From Veillonella ratti (lineage in GTDB: Bacteria > Bacillota > Negativicutes > Veillonellales > Veillonellaceae): a stretch of 64,000 nucleotides of DNA. Positions 17,026-26,676 of this stretch are shown here, in pieces (within the stretch, counting starts at the first letter, position 1; each line of letters opens with the position of its first letter). The stretch is taken from NCBI RefSeq assembly GCF_003992115.1, contig NZ_RQUX01000010.1, positions 1 through 64,000 of the forward strand, given 5' to 3'. The position numbers were made by a program, and so were the translations under genes. The notes below the pieces were generated by a model, which saw only the letters and a program-made list of their open reading frames with translations, searched no databases and was not told where the DNA came from.

Positions 17026-17982
17026 ATGCAGTTCAAGTGGGGTCAAACCGTAAACGCCATAGTTATGACGACCATCGGTTCATTAATTTTTGCCATAGGG
17101 CTTGATGCTTTTATTGTACCACACAAGTTGGTATCCGGTAGCTTAAGCGGTGTCGCATTAATGCTTTATTATCTGACGGGAATTCAGGTCGGTACCTTGA
17201 ATCTCTTGCTCAACTTACCGATACTCTGGGCCGCCTATCGCTGGCTGGGCCGTTGGCATTTGATGATTACCATCTTCGGAACGGCGGTAATTTCCCTCTT
17301 AATCAACGTCTTTGAATTTATGGCCGATTATCATATGACGCAGGATCCTTTAATCGGTTCGTTACTCGGTGGTATTTTGTGTGGTCTCGGGCTCGGGGGT
17401 GTGTATCGCTCCGGCGGTAATACGGGCGGGTTGGACCCGATTGCTATGATTATTCGTAAATATTACGGCCTTCAGATGGGCAGTATTATTTTTGGTATTA
17501 ACTTTGTCATCTTGGTGGCAGCAGCCATTGTCATCAGTGTGGAAGCGGCCGCTATTACGCTCGTAAGTATTTACGTACAAGCTATGGTTACCAATAAAGT
17601 GGTGGTGGGCTTTAACCAGCGTAAAGCCATTTTTATTATTTCCACATGTCCGTATAAAATTTGTGATGTTATTATTCATCAAATTGGTCGCGGTGCTACC
17701 ATTTTAAATGGCGAAGGTGCCTATACGCATCAGCACAAACAGGTTATTTTGGTTGTGGTCGGCCTTATGCAGGTGGCAAAGTTGAAAGCGGCCGTGCAAA
17801 AAGAAGATCCGTCGGCGTTCATGATTTTATCCGATGCGGCGGAAGTTATCGGTCAAGGTTTTACGATTCCATTGGCCACGCCGGCTACGGTGAATGCCGC
17901 CATTGAACGATCCGTGCAAACCGGCACTATGAGTGAGGCGTTGCCGGAGCAACCGACCGGTACAGGCGAAAATAAAGCGTGA
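17026..17982 (+). CDS. YitT family membrane protein (DUF161/DUF2179), copy 1
   Basis: 318 residues with five or six hydrophobic segments in the first 190 residues and a soluble C-terminal domain (about 200-290) of the DUF2179 type, with the GRGATILNGEGAYTHQHKQV segment. YitT proteins are widespread in Firmicutes; their transport substrate or role is not established. The C-terminal tail of about 25 residues is unrelated to that of the next gene. CTAGGAGGAACT precedes the ATG. A GTAAAGGCC/GGCCTTTAC hairpin (17990-18017) follows but lacks a T-run, so read-through into copy 2 is possible. Confidence 0.88.
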   Translation: MQFKWGQTVNAIVMTTIGSLIFAIGLDAFIVPHKLVSGSLSGVALMLYYLTGIQVGTLNLLLNLPILWAAYRWLGRWHLMITIFGTAVISLLINVFEFMADYHMTQDPLIGSLLGGILCGLGLGGVYRSGGNTGGLDPIAMIIRKYYGLQMGSIIFGINFVILVAAAIVISVEAAAITLVSIYVQAMVTNKVVVGFNQRKAIFIISTCPYKICDVIIHQIGRGATILNGEGAYTHQHKQVILVVVGLMQVAKLKAAVQKEDPSAFMILSDAAEVIGQGFTIPLATPATVNAAIERSVQTGTMSEALPEQPTGTGENKA

Positions 17983-18097
17983 GCTGCTCGTAAAGGCCAG
18001 ACTGAGTAGGCCTTTACTGCACTTAGCTATGTATTTTTATCCGGAATTGAGAGATGAGTGAGTCAGATTTTTGACAACAGAGAATAGGGGGAGCAAC

Positions 18098-19006
18098 ATG
18101 GAAAAAGACTGGCGTACAACGATAAAGGTCATGATTTTGGTGACGTTCGGGACGATGCTGTTTTCCTTTGGGGTCAATTCGTTTATTGTACCTCATAAGC
18201 TCGTGAGTGGTGGTATCAGCGGTATTGCGTTGATGTTATATTACTTAACGGGTATTCAAATCGGTACATTGAACTTAATTTTAAATATTCCGATTTTGTA
18301 TGCGGCCTATCGTTGGCTCGGCCATTGGCATTTAATGATTACCATCTTCGGTACGGTTGTTTCATCGTTCATGATTAATGCGTTTAGTTTTATGAACGTG
18401 TATCATTTGACGACGGATCCGTTGGTGGGCGCTATTTTAGGCGGGATTTTTACCGGTCTCGGTATGGGGACTATTTATCGGTCCGGCGGTAATGCGGGCG
18501 GCCTTGATCCCATTGCGTTGATTATTCGTAAGTATTACGGGCTCCAAATGGGGAGTGTATCACTGGGCATCAACTGTGTGATTCTCTTTGTGGCCAGCTT
18601 CATAATCAGTGTGGAAGCGGCGGCCATTACGTTGGTTTGCATTTATATTGCGGCCATGATTACGAACCGTGTAGTAGTCGGTTTCAGTCAGCGTAAGGCA
18701 GTGTTTATTATTTCCTATAAACCATACAAGATTTGTGATTTGATTCTGTATCAATTCGGCCGCGGGGCTACGATTTTAAATGGTGAAGGGGCCTATACAC
18801 ATCAGCATAAGCAGGTGATTCTGGTGGTAGTCAGTCTCATGCAGGTGGCTAAGTTGAAAGAAGCGGTACAAAAAGAAGATCCTACGGCGTTCCTCATGGT
18901 TACTGATGTGGCGGAAGTTATTGGCCGCGGTTTTTCCATCAAATCTTCAGCAGCCACGCAACAAGCCATTGAGCGCGTTCGCGCACGCGTTGAAATGAAT
19001 GATTAA
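18098..19006 (+). CDS. YitT family membrane protein (DUF161/DUF2179), copy 2
   Basis: 302 residues, highly similar to the preceding gene along its whole length (shared VPHKLVSG, YRSGGN, GRGATILNGEGAYTHQHK), so the two are a tandem duplication. The same membrane domain plus cytoplasmic DUF2179 domain is seen. An in-frame TTG at 18071 was rejected in favour of the ATG at 18098, which has AGGGGGAG a few bases upstream. The function is unknown; paired copies may form a hetero-oligomer (inference). Confidence 0.88.
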   Translation: MEKDWRTTIKVMILVTFGTMLFSFGVNSFIVPHKLVSGGISGIALMLYYLTGIQIGTLNLILNIPILYAAYRWLGHWHLMITIFGTVVSSFMINAFSFMNVYHLTTDPLVGAILGGIFTGLGMGTIYRSGGNAGGLDPIALIIRKYYGLQMGSVSLGINCVILFVASFIISVEAAAITLVCIYIAAMITNRVVVGFSQRKAVFIISYKPYKICDLILYQFGRGATILNGEGAYTHQHKQVILVVVSLMQVAKLKEAVQKEDPTAFLMVTDVAEVIGRGFSIKSSAATQQAIERVRARVEMND

Positions 19007-19111
19007 ATGAGTTTTACGATACATGAAAGTTAAACGTTTATATTTTAGTAGATAGTCATTCCTAATCTTAGGGAATTTTACAGTATATTCAAAACAATTG
19101 GAGGCTGCACT

Positions 19112-20794
19112 ATGGCACATGAATTAGCAGGTAAATTAGTACGTCCGGAGGATTTGATTGATTTAGAGGCGGTAATTGAGGCTTATTATAATCAAAAACC
19201 TGATTATGAAAAGCCGGAACAGCGCATTTCATTCGGCACATCCGGTCATCGCGGTAAATCGTTAGCGGGCAGTTTTAATGAACTTCATGTGGCAGCCATT
19301 GCACAGGCTATTTGTGACGGACGTAAAGAGTTTGGTGCCACCGGAGTTTGTTTCGTCGGGCATGATACGCATGCCTTGTCGGAACCGGCGTTGGAAACGG
19401 TGCTTGAAGTCTTGGCGGCGAACGGTGTCGTGGCGGCGGTAGACGGTGAAAACGGCTTCGTGCCGACACCGAGTGTTTCCCGTGCCATCATTCGCTACAA
19501 TGAAATTATTGATAAACAAGAGAAGATCGCCTTTGTGCCGGACTTTTTAAAAGAAAAAGTAGGTCACGGCAAAGCGGACGGTATCATCATTACACCGTCT
19601 CATAATCCGCCGGACCAGGGCGGTATCAAATACAATCCGATTAACGGTGGCCCCGCTGATACGACGGTGACGAAGTGGATTGAAAATAAGGCCAATGAAT
19701 ATTTGCAAAACGGCGGCGAAGGTATCCGTCGGGTGGCCATCGATGAAATCGATTCGGCGTTGCAATGGGAATATGATTACAAAGGCCTTTATGTTAAAGA
19801 GTTGGCTGATGTGATTAACATGGATGCCATTCGTAAAGCTAAACCTAAAGTGCTCATCAATGCCCTCGGCGGCAGCGGCATGGAATACTGGGAAGCTATC
19901 GGCGAAGAGTATGGTCTCGATTTAGATATTATTAACAATGAGTACGACCCGACGTTCAGCTTTATGCCTTATGACCATGACGGCGTAGTACGTATGGACT
20001 GCTCGTCTGAATATGCCATGGCCGATGTAATTGCCAAAATCGGTGATTATGACTTGGCCGTGGGAAATGATCCCGACTACGATCGTTACGGTATTGTTAC
20101 GCAAGATGGCCTTATGGCGCCAAATCACTTCTTGGTGGCAGCCGGCGCGTACCTGTTTTTGAATCGCAGTTGGCAGGGCAAAGGTTTTGGGAAAACTGCT
20201 GTTGTGACTCAGATGGTGGATAAATTCTGTAGCGATAACGGCATTAAAGTATATGAAGTGCCGGTGGGCTTTAAATATTTTTCTTCATTGCTATTTGACG
20301 GTACCATCGGTATCGGCGGCGAAGAAAGTGCCGGCGCATCCTTCCTCAAAAAAGATGGTACAGTTTGGACCACGGATAAAGACGGTATCATTATGGGCCT
20401 CTTGGCTATGGAAATGTATGCCGTTACCAATGGCCTGACGCCGGATGTTCTCTATACATTCCTTACGAAACGTTATGGCGATCCCGTGTTTGAACGCATT
20501 GATGCCCCTTGCAGTAAGGCCGCGAAGGAACGGTTGAGTCAATTGCAACCGAGTGATGTGACGGCTACGGAGCTTGCCGGTGAAGCCATTGAAGATATTC
20601 GAACCACCTCGCTGTATGGCGATTATGCTATCGGCGGTTTGCGCATTACGACGGCCAATAGCTTTTTGGTAGCCCGCCCGTCCGGCACGGAAGACTTGTA
20701 TAAGGTGTATGCAGAAACATTCCAAGGTAAAGAAGCGTTGGCGCAACTTTTGAAAGCCGGTCAGGCTTTGGTTGATGAAGTAACGTCCCGCTAG
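19112..20794 (+). CDS. pgm: Phosphoglucomutase (alpha-D-glucose-specific)
   Basis: 560 residues, full length for the bacterial Pgm family. It interconverts glucose 1-phosphate and glucose 6-phosphate, linking glycolysis to UDP-glucose and surface polysaccharide. The order of motifs is complete: FGTSGHRG near residue 43, the active-site serine in TPSHNPPDQGG (Ser163), metal-binding DPDYDRYG, sugar-binding GGEESAGASF, and the phosphate-binding RPSGTEDLYK near the C-terminus. TTGGAGG precedes the ATG. Confidence 0.95.
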   Translation: MAHELAGKLVRPEDLIDLEAVIEAYYNQKPDYEKPEQRISFGTSGHRGKSLAGSFNELHVAAIAQAICDGRKEFGATGVCFVGHDTHALSEPALETVLEVLAANGVVAAVDGENGFVPTPSVSRAIIRYNEIIDKQEKIAFVPDFLKEKVGHGKADGIIITPSHNPPDQGGIKYNPINGGPADTTVTKWIENKANEYLQNGGEGIRRVAIDEIDSALQWEYDYKGLYVKELADVINMDAIRKAKPKVLINALGGSGMEYWEAIGEEYGLDLDIINNEYDPTFSFMPYDHDGVVRMDCSSEYAMADVIAKIGDYDLAVGNDPDYDRYGIVTQDGLMAPNHFLVAAGAYLFLNRSWQGKGFGKTAVVTQMVDKFCSDNGIKVYEVPVGFKYFSSLLFDGTIGIGGEESAGASFLKKDGTVWTTDKDGIIMGLLAMEMYAVTNGLTPDVLYTFLTKRYGDPVFERIDAPCSKAAKERLSQLQPSDVTATELAGEAIEDIRTTSLYGDYAIGGLRITTANSFLVARPSGTEDLYKVYAETFQGKEALAQLLKAGQALVDEVTSR

Positions 20795-20823
20795 CACTGT
20801 ATGTGGTATTGCGCCACGAATTG

Positions 20824-20832
20824 TGGTATAAT
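20824..20832 (+). promoter_or_regulatory. Extended -10 promoter of the ACT/UPF0210 pair
   Basis: TGGTATAAT is an extended -10 box (TGnTATAAT) 60 nt before the start of the ACT protein. No good -35 is seen, which is usual for this promoter class. Confidence 0.5.
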
Positions 20833-20891
20833 ATAACATCATTGAAATTAGAGAGTACTGATAATGTAGGTATAAGGGAAAGGTGAATCGC

Positions 20892-21161
20892 ATGAAAGTA
20901 GTTGTAACCGTAGTAGGGGTAGACCGAGTAGGTATTATTGCGCGTGTAGCTACCGTATTGGCTGAGAACGATGTAAATATTGTATCGATTAACCAGACGA
21001 TTTTAGACGGTATGTTTAACATGATTATGATGTGTGAAGCTAAGGATCAGACAGCTTTACCTAAAGTGCAGGCAGCTTTGAAAGCTGAAGGGGAAGCTTT
21101 GGGCGTTCAGATTCAGGCACAACATGCGGATATCTTCCTCAGCATGCATCGTATAGGGTAG
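20892..21161 (+). CDS. ACT domain protein, UPF0237 family
   Basis: 89 residues, a single ACT domain related to the glycine cleavage regulator GcvR ([15 protein letters not shown] at residues 4-18, [11 protein letters not shown] next). ACT domains bind amino acids and dimerise. An in-frame GTG at 20883 was rejected because GGGAAAGGTG is correctly spaced from the ATG at 20892. It is followed after 8 nt by the UPF0210 gene; this pairing is conserved in many Firmicutes, and the ACT protein is thought to sense a ligand for its partner (inference). Confidence 0.88.
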   Translation: MKVVVTVVGVDRVGIIARVATVLAENDVNIVSINQTILDGMFNMIMMCEAKDQTALPKVQAALKAEGEALGVQIQAQHADIFLSMHRIG

Positions 21162-21169
21162 GTGATGAT

Positions 21170-22528
21170 ATGTTAAGTATTGAAAATATCCTCGAAACCA
21201 ACCAGATGATTCATGACAATAAATTGGATGTTCGTACCATTACGATGGGCATCAGTTTGTTGGGGTGTACAGCCGTTGACGGCAATACCCTTTGTGATCG
21301 TATTTATGATCATATTACAAAAGAAGCGGAACACTTGGTGGCCACCGGTGAAGCCATTGAGCGCGAATACGGTGTGCCGATTATTAATAAACGCGTATCC
21401 GTTACGCCAATTTCGCTCGTTGCAGCCGGTAGTGATTTAACCAATTATGTACCCGTAGCCAAAGCTTTGGATAAAGCAGCCAAAGCTGTGGGTGTTAACT
21501 TTATCGGCGGTTTTTCCGCCTTGGTAAGTAAAGGTTATACCGATGGCGATCGTCGTTTAATTGCGTCCATTCCGGAAGCCTTGGCGACGACTGATTTAGT
21601 ATGCAGTTCTGTAGGTATCGGTTCCACTAAAGCGGGTATTAATATGGATGCCGTAGCAGAAATGGGCCGTATTGTTAAACAAACAGCCGAACTTACAGCG
21701 GATCGTGATGCTTTCGGTTGTGCGAAGCTTGTTATTTTTTGTAACCCTGTTGAAGACAATCCGTTTATGGCCGGTGCCTTCCATGGTGTTACGGAAGGTA
21801 ATACGACGATTAGCGTCGGTGTCAGCGGACCGGGCGTTGTTAAGCATGCCTTAGAAGCAGTACGGGGACGACCTTTTGACGAAGTGGCCGAAACGATTAA
21901 ACGTACGGCTTTCAAAATTACGCGCGTGGGTCAATTGGTGGCCCAAGAAGCGTCGCGGCGTTTGGGTAAGCAGTTCGGGATTATCGATTTATCCTTGGCG
22001 CCTACACCTGCTGTAGGTGATTCGGTAGCGCATGTTTTGGAAGAAATGGGCATTACCTCTTGTGGGGCTCATGGTACTACGGCGGCATTAGCTTTATTGA
22101 ATGATGCCGTTAAAAAAGGCGGGCTCATGGCATCGTCTCATGTAGGCGGCCTCAGCGGTGCTTTTATCCCTGTAAGTGAAGATAAAGGCATGATTGATGC
22201 CGTATCCGTAGGCAGTTTAAGTTTAGAAAAATTAGAAGCCATGACCTGTGTGTGCTCTGTAGGGCTTGATATGATCGCCGTACCGGGGGACACATCGGCA
22301 GCTACTATTTCGGCAATTATTGCCGATGAAGCGGCTATTGGTATGATTAATAATAAAACAACAGCTGTTCGTTTGATTCCGGTTCCGGGTAAAACTGTGG
22401 GCGAAATGGTTGAATTCGGCGGCTTATTGGGCTATTGCCCAATCATTGAAGTAAGTCCGTTTGGGGCGGAAGAGTTTATCAAACGCGGTGGACGAATTCC
22501 GGCACCTGTACGCAGTCTTACGAACTAA
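21170..22528 (+). CDS. UPF0210 (DUF711) family protein
   Basis: 452 residues. The family has a pyruvate-formate-lyase-like barrel fold but no demonstrated reaction. Typical segments are visible: MGISLLGC near the start, NRVSVTPIS-like [18 protein letters not shown], and the [19 protein letters not shown] stretch. A short gap of 8 nt and AGGTGAT couple it to the ACT protein. Full length; no start ambiguity except an out-of-frame ATG at 21165. Confidence 0.85.
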   Translation: MLSIENILETNQMIHDNKLDVRTITMGISLLGCTAVDGNTLCDRIYDHITKEAEHLVATGEAIEREYGVPIINKRVSVTPISLVAAGSDLTNYVPVAKALDKAAKAVGVNFIGGFSALVSKGYTDGDRRLIASIPEALATTDLVCSSVGIGSTKAGINMDAVAEMGRIVKQTAELTADRDAFGCAKLVIFCNPVEDNPFMAGAFHGVTEGNTTISVGVSGPGVVKHALEAVRGRPFDEVAETIKRTAFKITRVGQLVAQEASRRLGKQFGIIDLSLAPTPAVGDSVAHVLEEMGITSCGAHGTTAALALLNDAVKKGGLMASSHVGGLSGAFIPVSEDKGMIDAVSVGSLSLEKLEAMTCVCSVGLDMIAVPGDTSAATISAIIADEAAIGMINNKTTAVRLIPVPGKTVGEMVEFGGLLGYCPIIEVSPFGAEEFIKRGGRIPAPVRSLTN

Positions 22529-22552
22529 GAACGAGCACGAGGAGGTGCGGTA

Positions 22553-23602
22553 ATGACGGTGTACGTGTGGGCATTCGTGGTGGCGTTGGTCATCTCGTTT
22601 GCGATTACACCGCTGATTAAAAGGTTGGCGATTAACATTGGGGCTATGGATAAGCCGGATGCGCGTAAGGTGCATCACGGTTCCATTCCTCGCTTAGGTG
22701 GCTTGGCCATCTTTATAGGCTATATTGTTTCGGTTCTCTATACCGTAAAAGATTTGCAAGCCGTTATGGGACTCTTATTGGGCTCCGTTGTGCTTGTGGG
22801 TGTCGGTATTTGGGACGATGTGAAGCAAATTGGTCCAAAAACAAAATTAACAGGTCAAATTTTAGCGGCGGTTGTAGTCGTGGCCTTTGGTAACCAGGTT
22901 GAATTTATTACCAATCCTTGGGGTCATGTGTTCTACTTGGGCTTTTTGTCGATACCGCTTACCATCTTTTGGATTGTAGGCTTTACGAATATTGTAAACC
23001 TTATAGATGGTCTTGACGGTTTGGCAGCCGGCATTTCATTGATTTCAAGCCTGACTATTTTCACAATTTTGTGGCAAATGGGCCAGGTTGACTTAGCGTG
23101 CGTTGCGTTGGCTTTGGCCGGTGCGGCGCTCGGTTTCTTGCGTTACAATTTCAACCCCGCAAAAATCTTCATGGGTGATACGGGCAGTATGTTGTTGGGC
23201 TATACAATGGCCACAATTTCCGTTATGGGTGCCGTAAAAACGGCCGCCACCATTTCGTTGGTAGTACCGGTAATTGTATTAGGCCTGCCTATTTTAGACA
23301 CTACCTTTGCCATCATTCGTCGTAAGATTAACGGCCGACCGGTATTTAAGCCGGATAAAGGCCATATGCATCATCGCCTGTTGGCACTCGGCTTGTCGCA
23401 AAAACAAGCTGTATTGTTGATGTATGCCGTTACGGCGTTGTTGGGCTATGTAGCTATTTTGTTGGCAAAAGTAAATATATTGGTCGGCATTATTATAGTG
23501 TTGGCTATTTTGTGTGTTTGCGTGTTTATTGCAACTAAATTGGGGATGATTGCGAAAGACGAAGTCATTGCCGAGGAAAATAGAGCAGCAAATAGACATT
23601 AA
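22553..23602 (+). CDS. wecA: Undecaprenyl-phosphate N-acetylglucosaminyl 1-phosphate transferase (MraY/WecA family)
   Basis: 349 residues with about ten membrane segments. It transfers GlcNAc-1-phosphate from UDP-GlcNAc to undecaprenyl phosphate, the first step for O-antigen or other envelope glycans. Signature residues are visible: DxPDARKVHHGSIPRLGG at the first cytoplasmic loop, the DDVKQIGPK aspartates, NLIDGLDGLAAG, MGDTGSMLLG, and the histidine loop GHMHHRLLALGLSQ. GAGGAGGTG precedes the ATG. It lies upstream of wecB, giving a lipid-linked glycan initiation pair; tagO is the equivalent name in Gram-positive species. Confidence 0.9.
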   Translation: MTVYVWAFVVALVISFAITPLIKRLAINIGAMDKPDARKVHHGSIPRLGGLAIFIGYIVSVLYTVKDLQAVMGLLLGSVVLVGVGIWDDVKQIGPKTKLTGQILAAVVVVAFGNQVEFITNPWGHVFYLGFLSIPLTIFWIVGFTNIVNLIDGLDGLAAGISLISSLTIFTILWQMGQVDLACVALALAGAALGFLRYNFNPAKIFMGDTGSMLLGYTMATISVMGAVKTAATISLVVPVIVLGLPILDTTFAIIRRKINGRPVFKPDKGHMHHRLLALGLSQKQAVLLMYAVTALLGYVAILLAKVNILVGIIIVLAILCVCVFIATKLGMIAKDEVIAEENRAANRH

Positions 23603-23685
23603 TATAGGTGCGCTTGTACGCTTGTACAAGCGCCTTCGTAGCATACAGGGTATGTAGGCTGGCTAATCATGGGAGGTATTATTAC

Positions 23686-24831
23686 ATGTTGAAAGTGATG
23701 ACAATTTTTGGGACTCGTCCCGAAGCGATTAAGATGGCACCGGTAGTTAAGGCTTTACAAGCCGCTCCGGATATGGAAGCGATTGTGACGGTAACGGCAC
23801 AGCATCGTGAAATGCTCGATCAGGTTTTGGATTTATTTGCGATTACGCCGGACTATGATTTGAACATCATGAGTCAGGGCCAAACTTTATATGATGTGAC
23901 AACCAGAGCCTTAGAAGGGCTAAAGGATGTGTTAAAAGAAGCAAAACCTGATGTAGTACTCGTTCATGGTGATACGACAACTACTTTTGCCGGCGCATTA
24001 GCCGCTTTTTATCAGGAAATTCCGGTAGGCCATGTAGAAGCCGGCCTCAGAACGGGTAATATTTACTCGCCGTTCCCTGAAGAAATGAACCGCAAATTGA
24101 CCGGGTCTTTGGCAACCTATCACTTTGCTCCGACTTCCAGTGCGGAAAAGAATTTGATGAAAGAAAATATCGGTTCGGCTCATTTATATGTGACCGGCAA
24201 TACCGTTATTGATGCCCTTCAGACTACGGTTAAAGATAACTACCAATTTGAAGAAGATTTGCTTAATAATTTAGATTATAAAAATCGGCGCATTGTGCTC
24301 GTAACGACTCATCGTCGTGAAAACCTCGGTGAACCGATGCGTCATGTATATCAAGCCATTCACCGCTTGGTCGATGAATTTGATGATATTGAAGTGGTAT
24401 TCCCGGTACATAAAAATCCGAAAGTTCGTAAAATTGTTAAAGAAGTATTGGGTGATGTAGAACGAGTTCACTTAATCGATCCGCTCGAATATGAACCGTT
24501 TGCTAATTTAATGGCTCGTTCTTATTTATTGATGACCGATTCCGGCGGGATTCAGGAAGAAGCGCCGGCTTTGGGCAAACCGGTATTGGTACTTCGCAAT
24601 ACGACGGAACGTCCGGAAGCGGTAACGGCCGGTACGGTACGTCTTGTAGGGACTGATGAAAATACGGTCTATGATACGGCCCATCGATTATTGGCGGATA
24701 AAGATGCTTATGATGTGATGGCCAACTCCGTAAATCCGTATGGTGACGGTGTAGCGTCGAATCGTATTGTCGAAGCAGTGCGTTTTGAATTTTTACACAG
24801 CGGTAAAAAACCGAGCCGTTTCGGCTATTAA
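23686..24831 (+). CDS. wecB: UDP-N-acetylglucosamine 2-epimerase (non-hydrolysing)
   Basis: 381 residues. It interconverts UDP-GlcNAc and UDP-ManNAc for surface glycans. Visible motifs: MTIFGTRPEAIKMAPVV at the N-terminus, GDTTTTFAGALAAF, HVEAGLRTGN, PFPEEMNR, TTHRRENLG, and the C-terminal DSGGIQEEAPALGKPVLVLR. A longer frame from 23608 was rejected because GGGAGG lies 7 nt before the ATG at 23686. The wecA-wecB-atp order is common in Firmicutes. Confidence 0.95.
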   Translation: MLKVMTIFGTRPEAIKMAPVVKALQAAPDMEAIVTVTAQHREMLDQVLDLFAITPDYDLNIMSQGQTLYDVTTRALEGLKDVLKEAKPDVVLVHGDTTTTFAGALAAFYQEIPVGHVEAGLRTGNIYSPFPEEMNRKLTGSLATYHFAPTSSAEKNLMKENIGSAHLYVTGNTVIDALQTTVKDNYQFEEDLLNNLDYKNRRIVLVTTHRRENLGEPMRHVYQAIHRLVDEFDDIEVVFPVHKNPKVRKIVKEVLGDVERVHLIDPLEYEPFANLMARSYLLMTDSGGIQEEAPALGKPVLVLRNTTERPEAVTAGTVRLVGTDENTVYDTAHRLLADKDAYDVMANSVNPYGDGVASNRIVEAVRFEFLHSGKKPSRFGY

Positions 24832-24844
24832 TTGATAGTGTTTA

Positions 24845-24928
24845 GGTAGTAAATAGCTGATGTTATTAACGTCCTCAGTTATATATATCAGCTAATGTAT
24901 CTACCGCTCATAAGGCCGTTTTTTTATT
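24845..24928 (+). terminator. Probable terminator after wecB
   Basis: GGTAG plus TAGCTGAT (24845-24861) pair with ATCAGCTA (24887-24894) plus CTACC (24901-24905). A run of seven T's follows about 13 nt later. The distance between hairpin and T-run makes it imperfect. The rest of 24929-25130 is A+T rich with no gene. Confidence 0.45.
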
Positions 24929-25132
24929 AAAAACTTTGAAAAAGTGGCCCTTGTATTCGTAAAAAGTATACACAACATTCTTAAATATAATAAAAAGATT
25001 AGTGATGAATTATAATTAAAAACGAAAAAAGCATCGATGGATAGCTTGAAACTTGTATTGTTTTAAAAATTGAATTCATTAATATTTTTTATAATAAGAA
25101 AATTGGATAAAAGTATACTTGTTATAGGTATA

Positions 25133-25189
25133 TTGGCTAAACGTATGACAAAATGTTATAATTTAGTGAAAGTTGAATTTTGTTATAAT
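25133..25189 (+). promoter_or_regulatory. Promoter region of the ATP synthase operon
   Basis: Two extended -10 boxes (TGTTATAAT) are seen, at 25154-25162 and 25181-25189. The first has a TTGGCT -35 candidate at 25133-25138 with an 18-bp spacer; the second lacks a clear -35. They precede the first gene of the operon by 68-100 nt. Confidence 0.55.
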
Positions 25190-25256
25190 AAAGAAGTTAG
25201 AGATTAGTAGTATTCATAGTTTCCCCGTTTTAACCATCACAAAGAAGGTGATTCCA

Positions 25257-25463
25257 ATGAAGCGACTCGATCCAACCACACTAAAAGCACTGAATGTGGC
25301 CTTGTCGGCAGGTTTCTCCCTGTTGGTCAGCATTCTGGGTTGTCTGGCTATAGGCCGTGGCTTAGACTATCTGTTTGATGCGTCACCATGGTTTACGCTG
25401 ATAGGAGGGTTAGTAGGAGGATTAGGAGGCCTGTACTCCTTGTATCTTCGGGTTGTGTCGTGA
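25257..25463 (+). CDS. atpZ: AtpZ/AtpI-family small membrane protein of the ATP synthase operon
   Basis: 68 residues with two transmembrane helices separated by the short loop GRGLDYLFDASPW, the usual AtpZ layout. AtpZ-like proteins help assemble the c-ring or supply Mg2+/Ca2+ with AtpI; the exact role is debated. The longer frame from 25173 was rejected because AAGAAGGTGATT directly precedes the ATG at 25257. It is followed after 12 nt by atpI. Confidence 0.78.
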   Translation: MKRLDPTTLKALNVALSAGFSLLVSILGCLAIGRGLDYLFDASPWFTLIGGLVGGLGGLYSLYLRVVS

Positions 25464-25475
25464 GGGGGCTTAATC

Positions 25476-25862
25476 GTGGAGGTATTCTTGGATTTTGTAA
25501 AACGTATGACTTGTTACCTTATCGTGGTAACCGTAGCATCTACATTGTTATTAGAAGTCTTTGATTACGAGAGATACATTTTAGGCTGGGTTTGGGGATG
25601 TGCTATTAATTTATTATATTTATTGATTTTAGGTTTATGGGTTTATAAACTTCGCCATAAAGAACTACGTACTATTGAAAAAGCGACTAAGCTTGGTACT
25701 TTAATTCGTATTACGCTGGTCGCCATCGGCACCTTGTTGGCCGTTTATTTATTTGAGAATTTTCCGTTTGTACCATATATGTTGGGTTTGATGCTATGGC
25801 GTCCGTTGACGATATACGAACGCATCAGGTATAACCAAGCGGATAGTCCCAATGTGATTTAA
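25476..25862 (+). CDS. atpI: ATP synthase subunit I
   Basis: 128 residues with four hydrophobic segments, matching AtpI, an accessory membrane protein implicated in c-ring assembly. It begins with GTG, preceded by GAGGGGG. Sequence conservation of AtpI is low, so the call rests mostly on position (between atpZ and atpB), size and topology. Confidence 0.8.
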   Translation: MEVFLDFVKRMTCYLIVVTVASTLLLEVFDYERYILGWVWGCAINLLYLLILGLWVYKLRHKELRTIEKATKLGTLIRITLVAIGTLLAVYLFENFPFVPYMLGLMLWRPLTIYERIRYNQADSPNVI

Positions 25863-25927
25863 TGTGTATTAATCAAAATTTCGATAGAGTAATGGGGTAG
25901 CAATATAGGCGAAAGGAGGTGAACCTT

Positions 25928-26602
25928 ATGGAATTACATACCGGGACTCATGACGTCGTTCACATGTGGGGCATGGCTTTTAATATGGATACTATCTATA
26001 TGACTTGGGTAGTGTTTGCTATTATTATAGTCGTTGCCTTTTTTGCTACACGGCAGGTCAATATGGTTCCATCAGGCGTACAAAATGTAGTTGAGTTTAT
26101 TTTAGAAGCTATTGGAAGTCAATTAAAAGGTCCTTTAGGTAAACACTTTAGTAAGGTAAGTTCGCTACTATTTACTTTCTTTGTTTTTATCTTAGTAAGT
26201 AATGAATTGGGGCTGATACCGAGTCCCCATATTTTGACATCGCCTACTAACGATTTAAATACGACCTTAGGTCTGGCCCTGGCCAGCTCAGTGAGTATTT
26301 GGGTTATTGGGGCAAAGATGAAAGGACCGTCTTATTTTAAGCATTTCTTTCAGCCGTTTGCCGTATTTGTTATCTTCCACATCATGGAAGAAATCTCTAA
26401 GCCGGTGACGCTCAGCTTTCGTCTATTCGGCAACATTGTAGCAGGTGAAATTGTATTAGAGTTGTTGAACGGTTTGGCACCGTATTTAACACCGATTATT
26501 TGGCTCGTATTCAGTTTATTTGTCGGCGTTATTCAGGCCTTCGTTTTTACAATTCTCGTGACGTCATACTTGGGTATGGCAATCAACGATGAGGAACATT
26601 AA
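25928..26602 (+). CDS. atpB: ATP synthase Fo subunit a
   Basis: 224 residues, the ion-channel stator subunit of Fo. The essential arginine lies in SFRLFGNIVAGEIV (about residue 165), and the C-terminal helices match the family. AAAGGAGGTG (25912-25921) ideally spaces the ATG at 25928, so the frame beginning nine bases earlier was trimmed. It is followed after 74 nt by atpE. Confidence 0.95.
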   Translation: MELHTGTHDVVHMWGMAFNMDTIYMTWVVFAIIIVVAFFATRQVNMVPSGVQNVVEFILEAIGSQLKGPLGKHFSKVSSLLFTFFVFILVSNELGLIPSPHILTSPTNDLNTTLGLALASSVSIWVIGAKMKGPSYFKHFFQPFAVFVIFHIMEEISKPVTLSFRLFGNIVAGEIVLELLNGLAPYLTPIIWLVFSLFVGVIQAFVFTILVTSYLGMAINDEEH

Positions 26603-26676
26603 TCACCACAGTATTACCAACCATTATTTTGAGTATCTCAGGTTGTATTCGTAACATTTTCTAGGAGGATTTTATT

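Noticed and set aside
23608-23685. Upstream extension of wecB
   Set aside because: The added residues (MRLYACTSAFVAYRV) do not fit the family, and the ribosome binding site is just before 23686.
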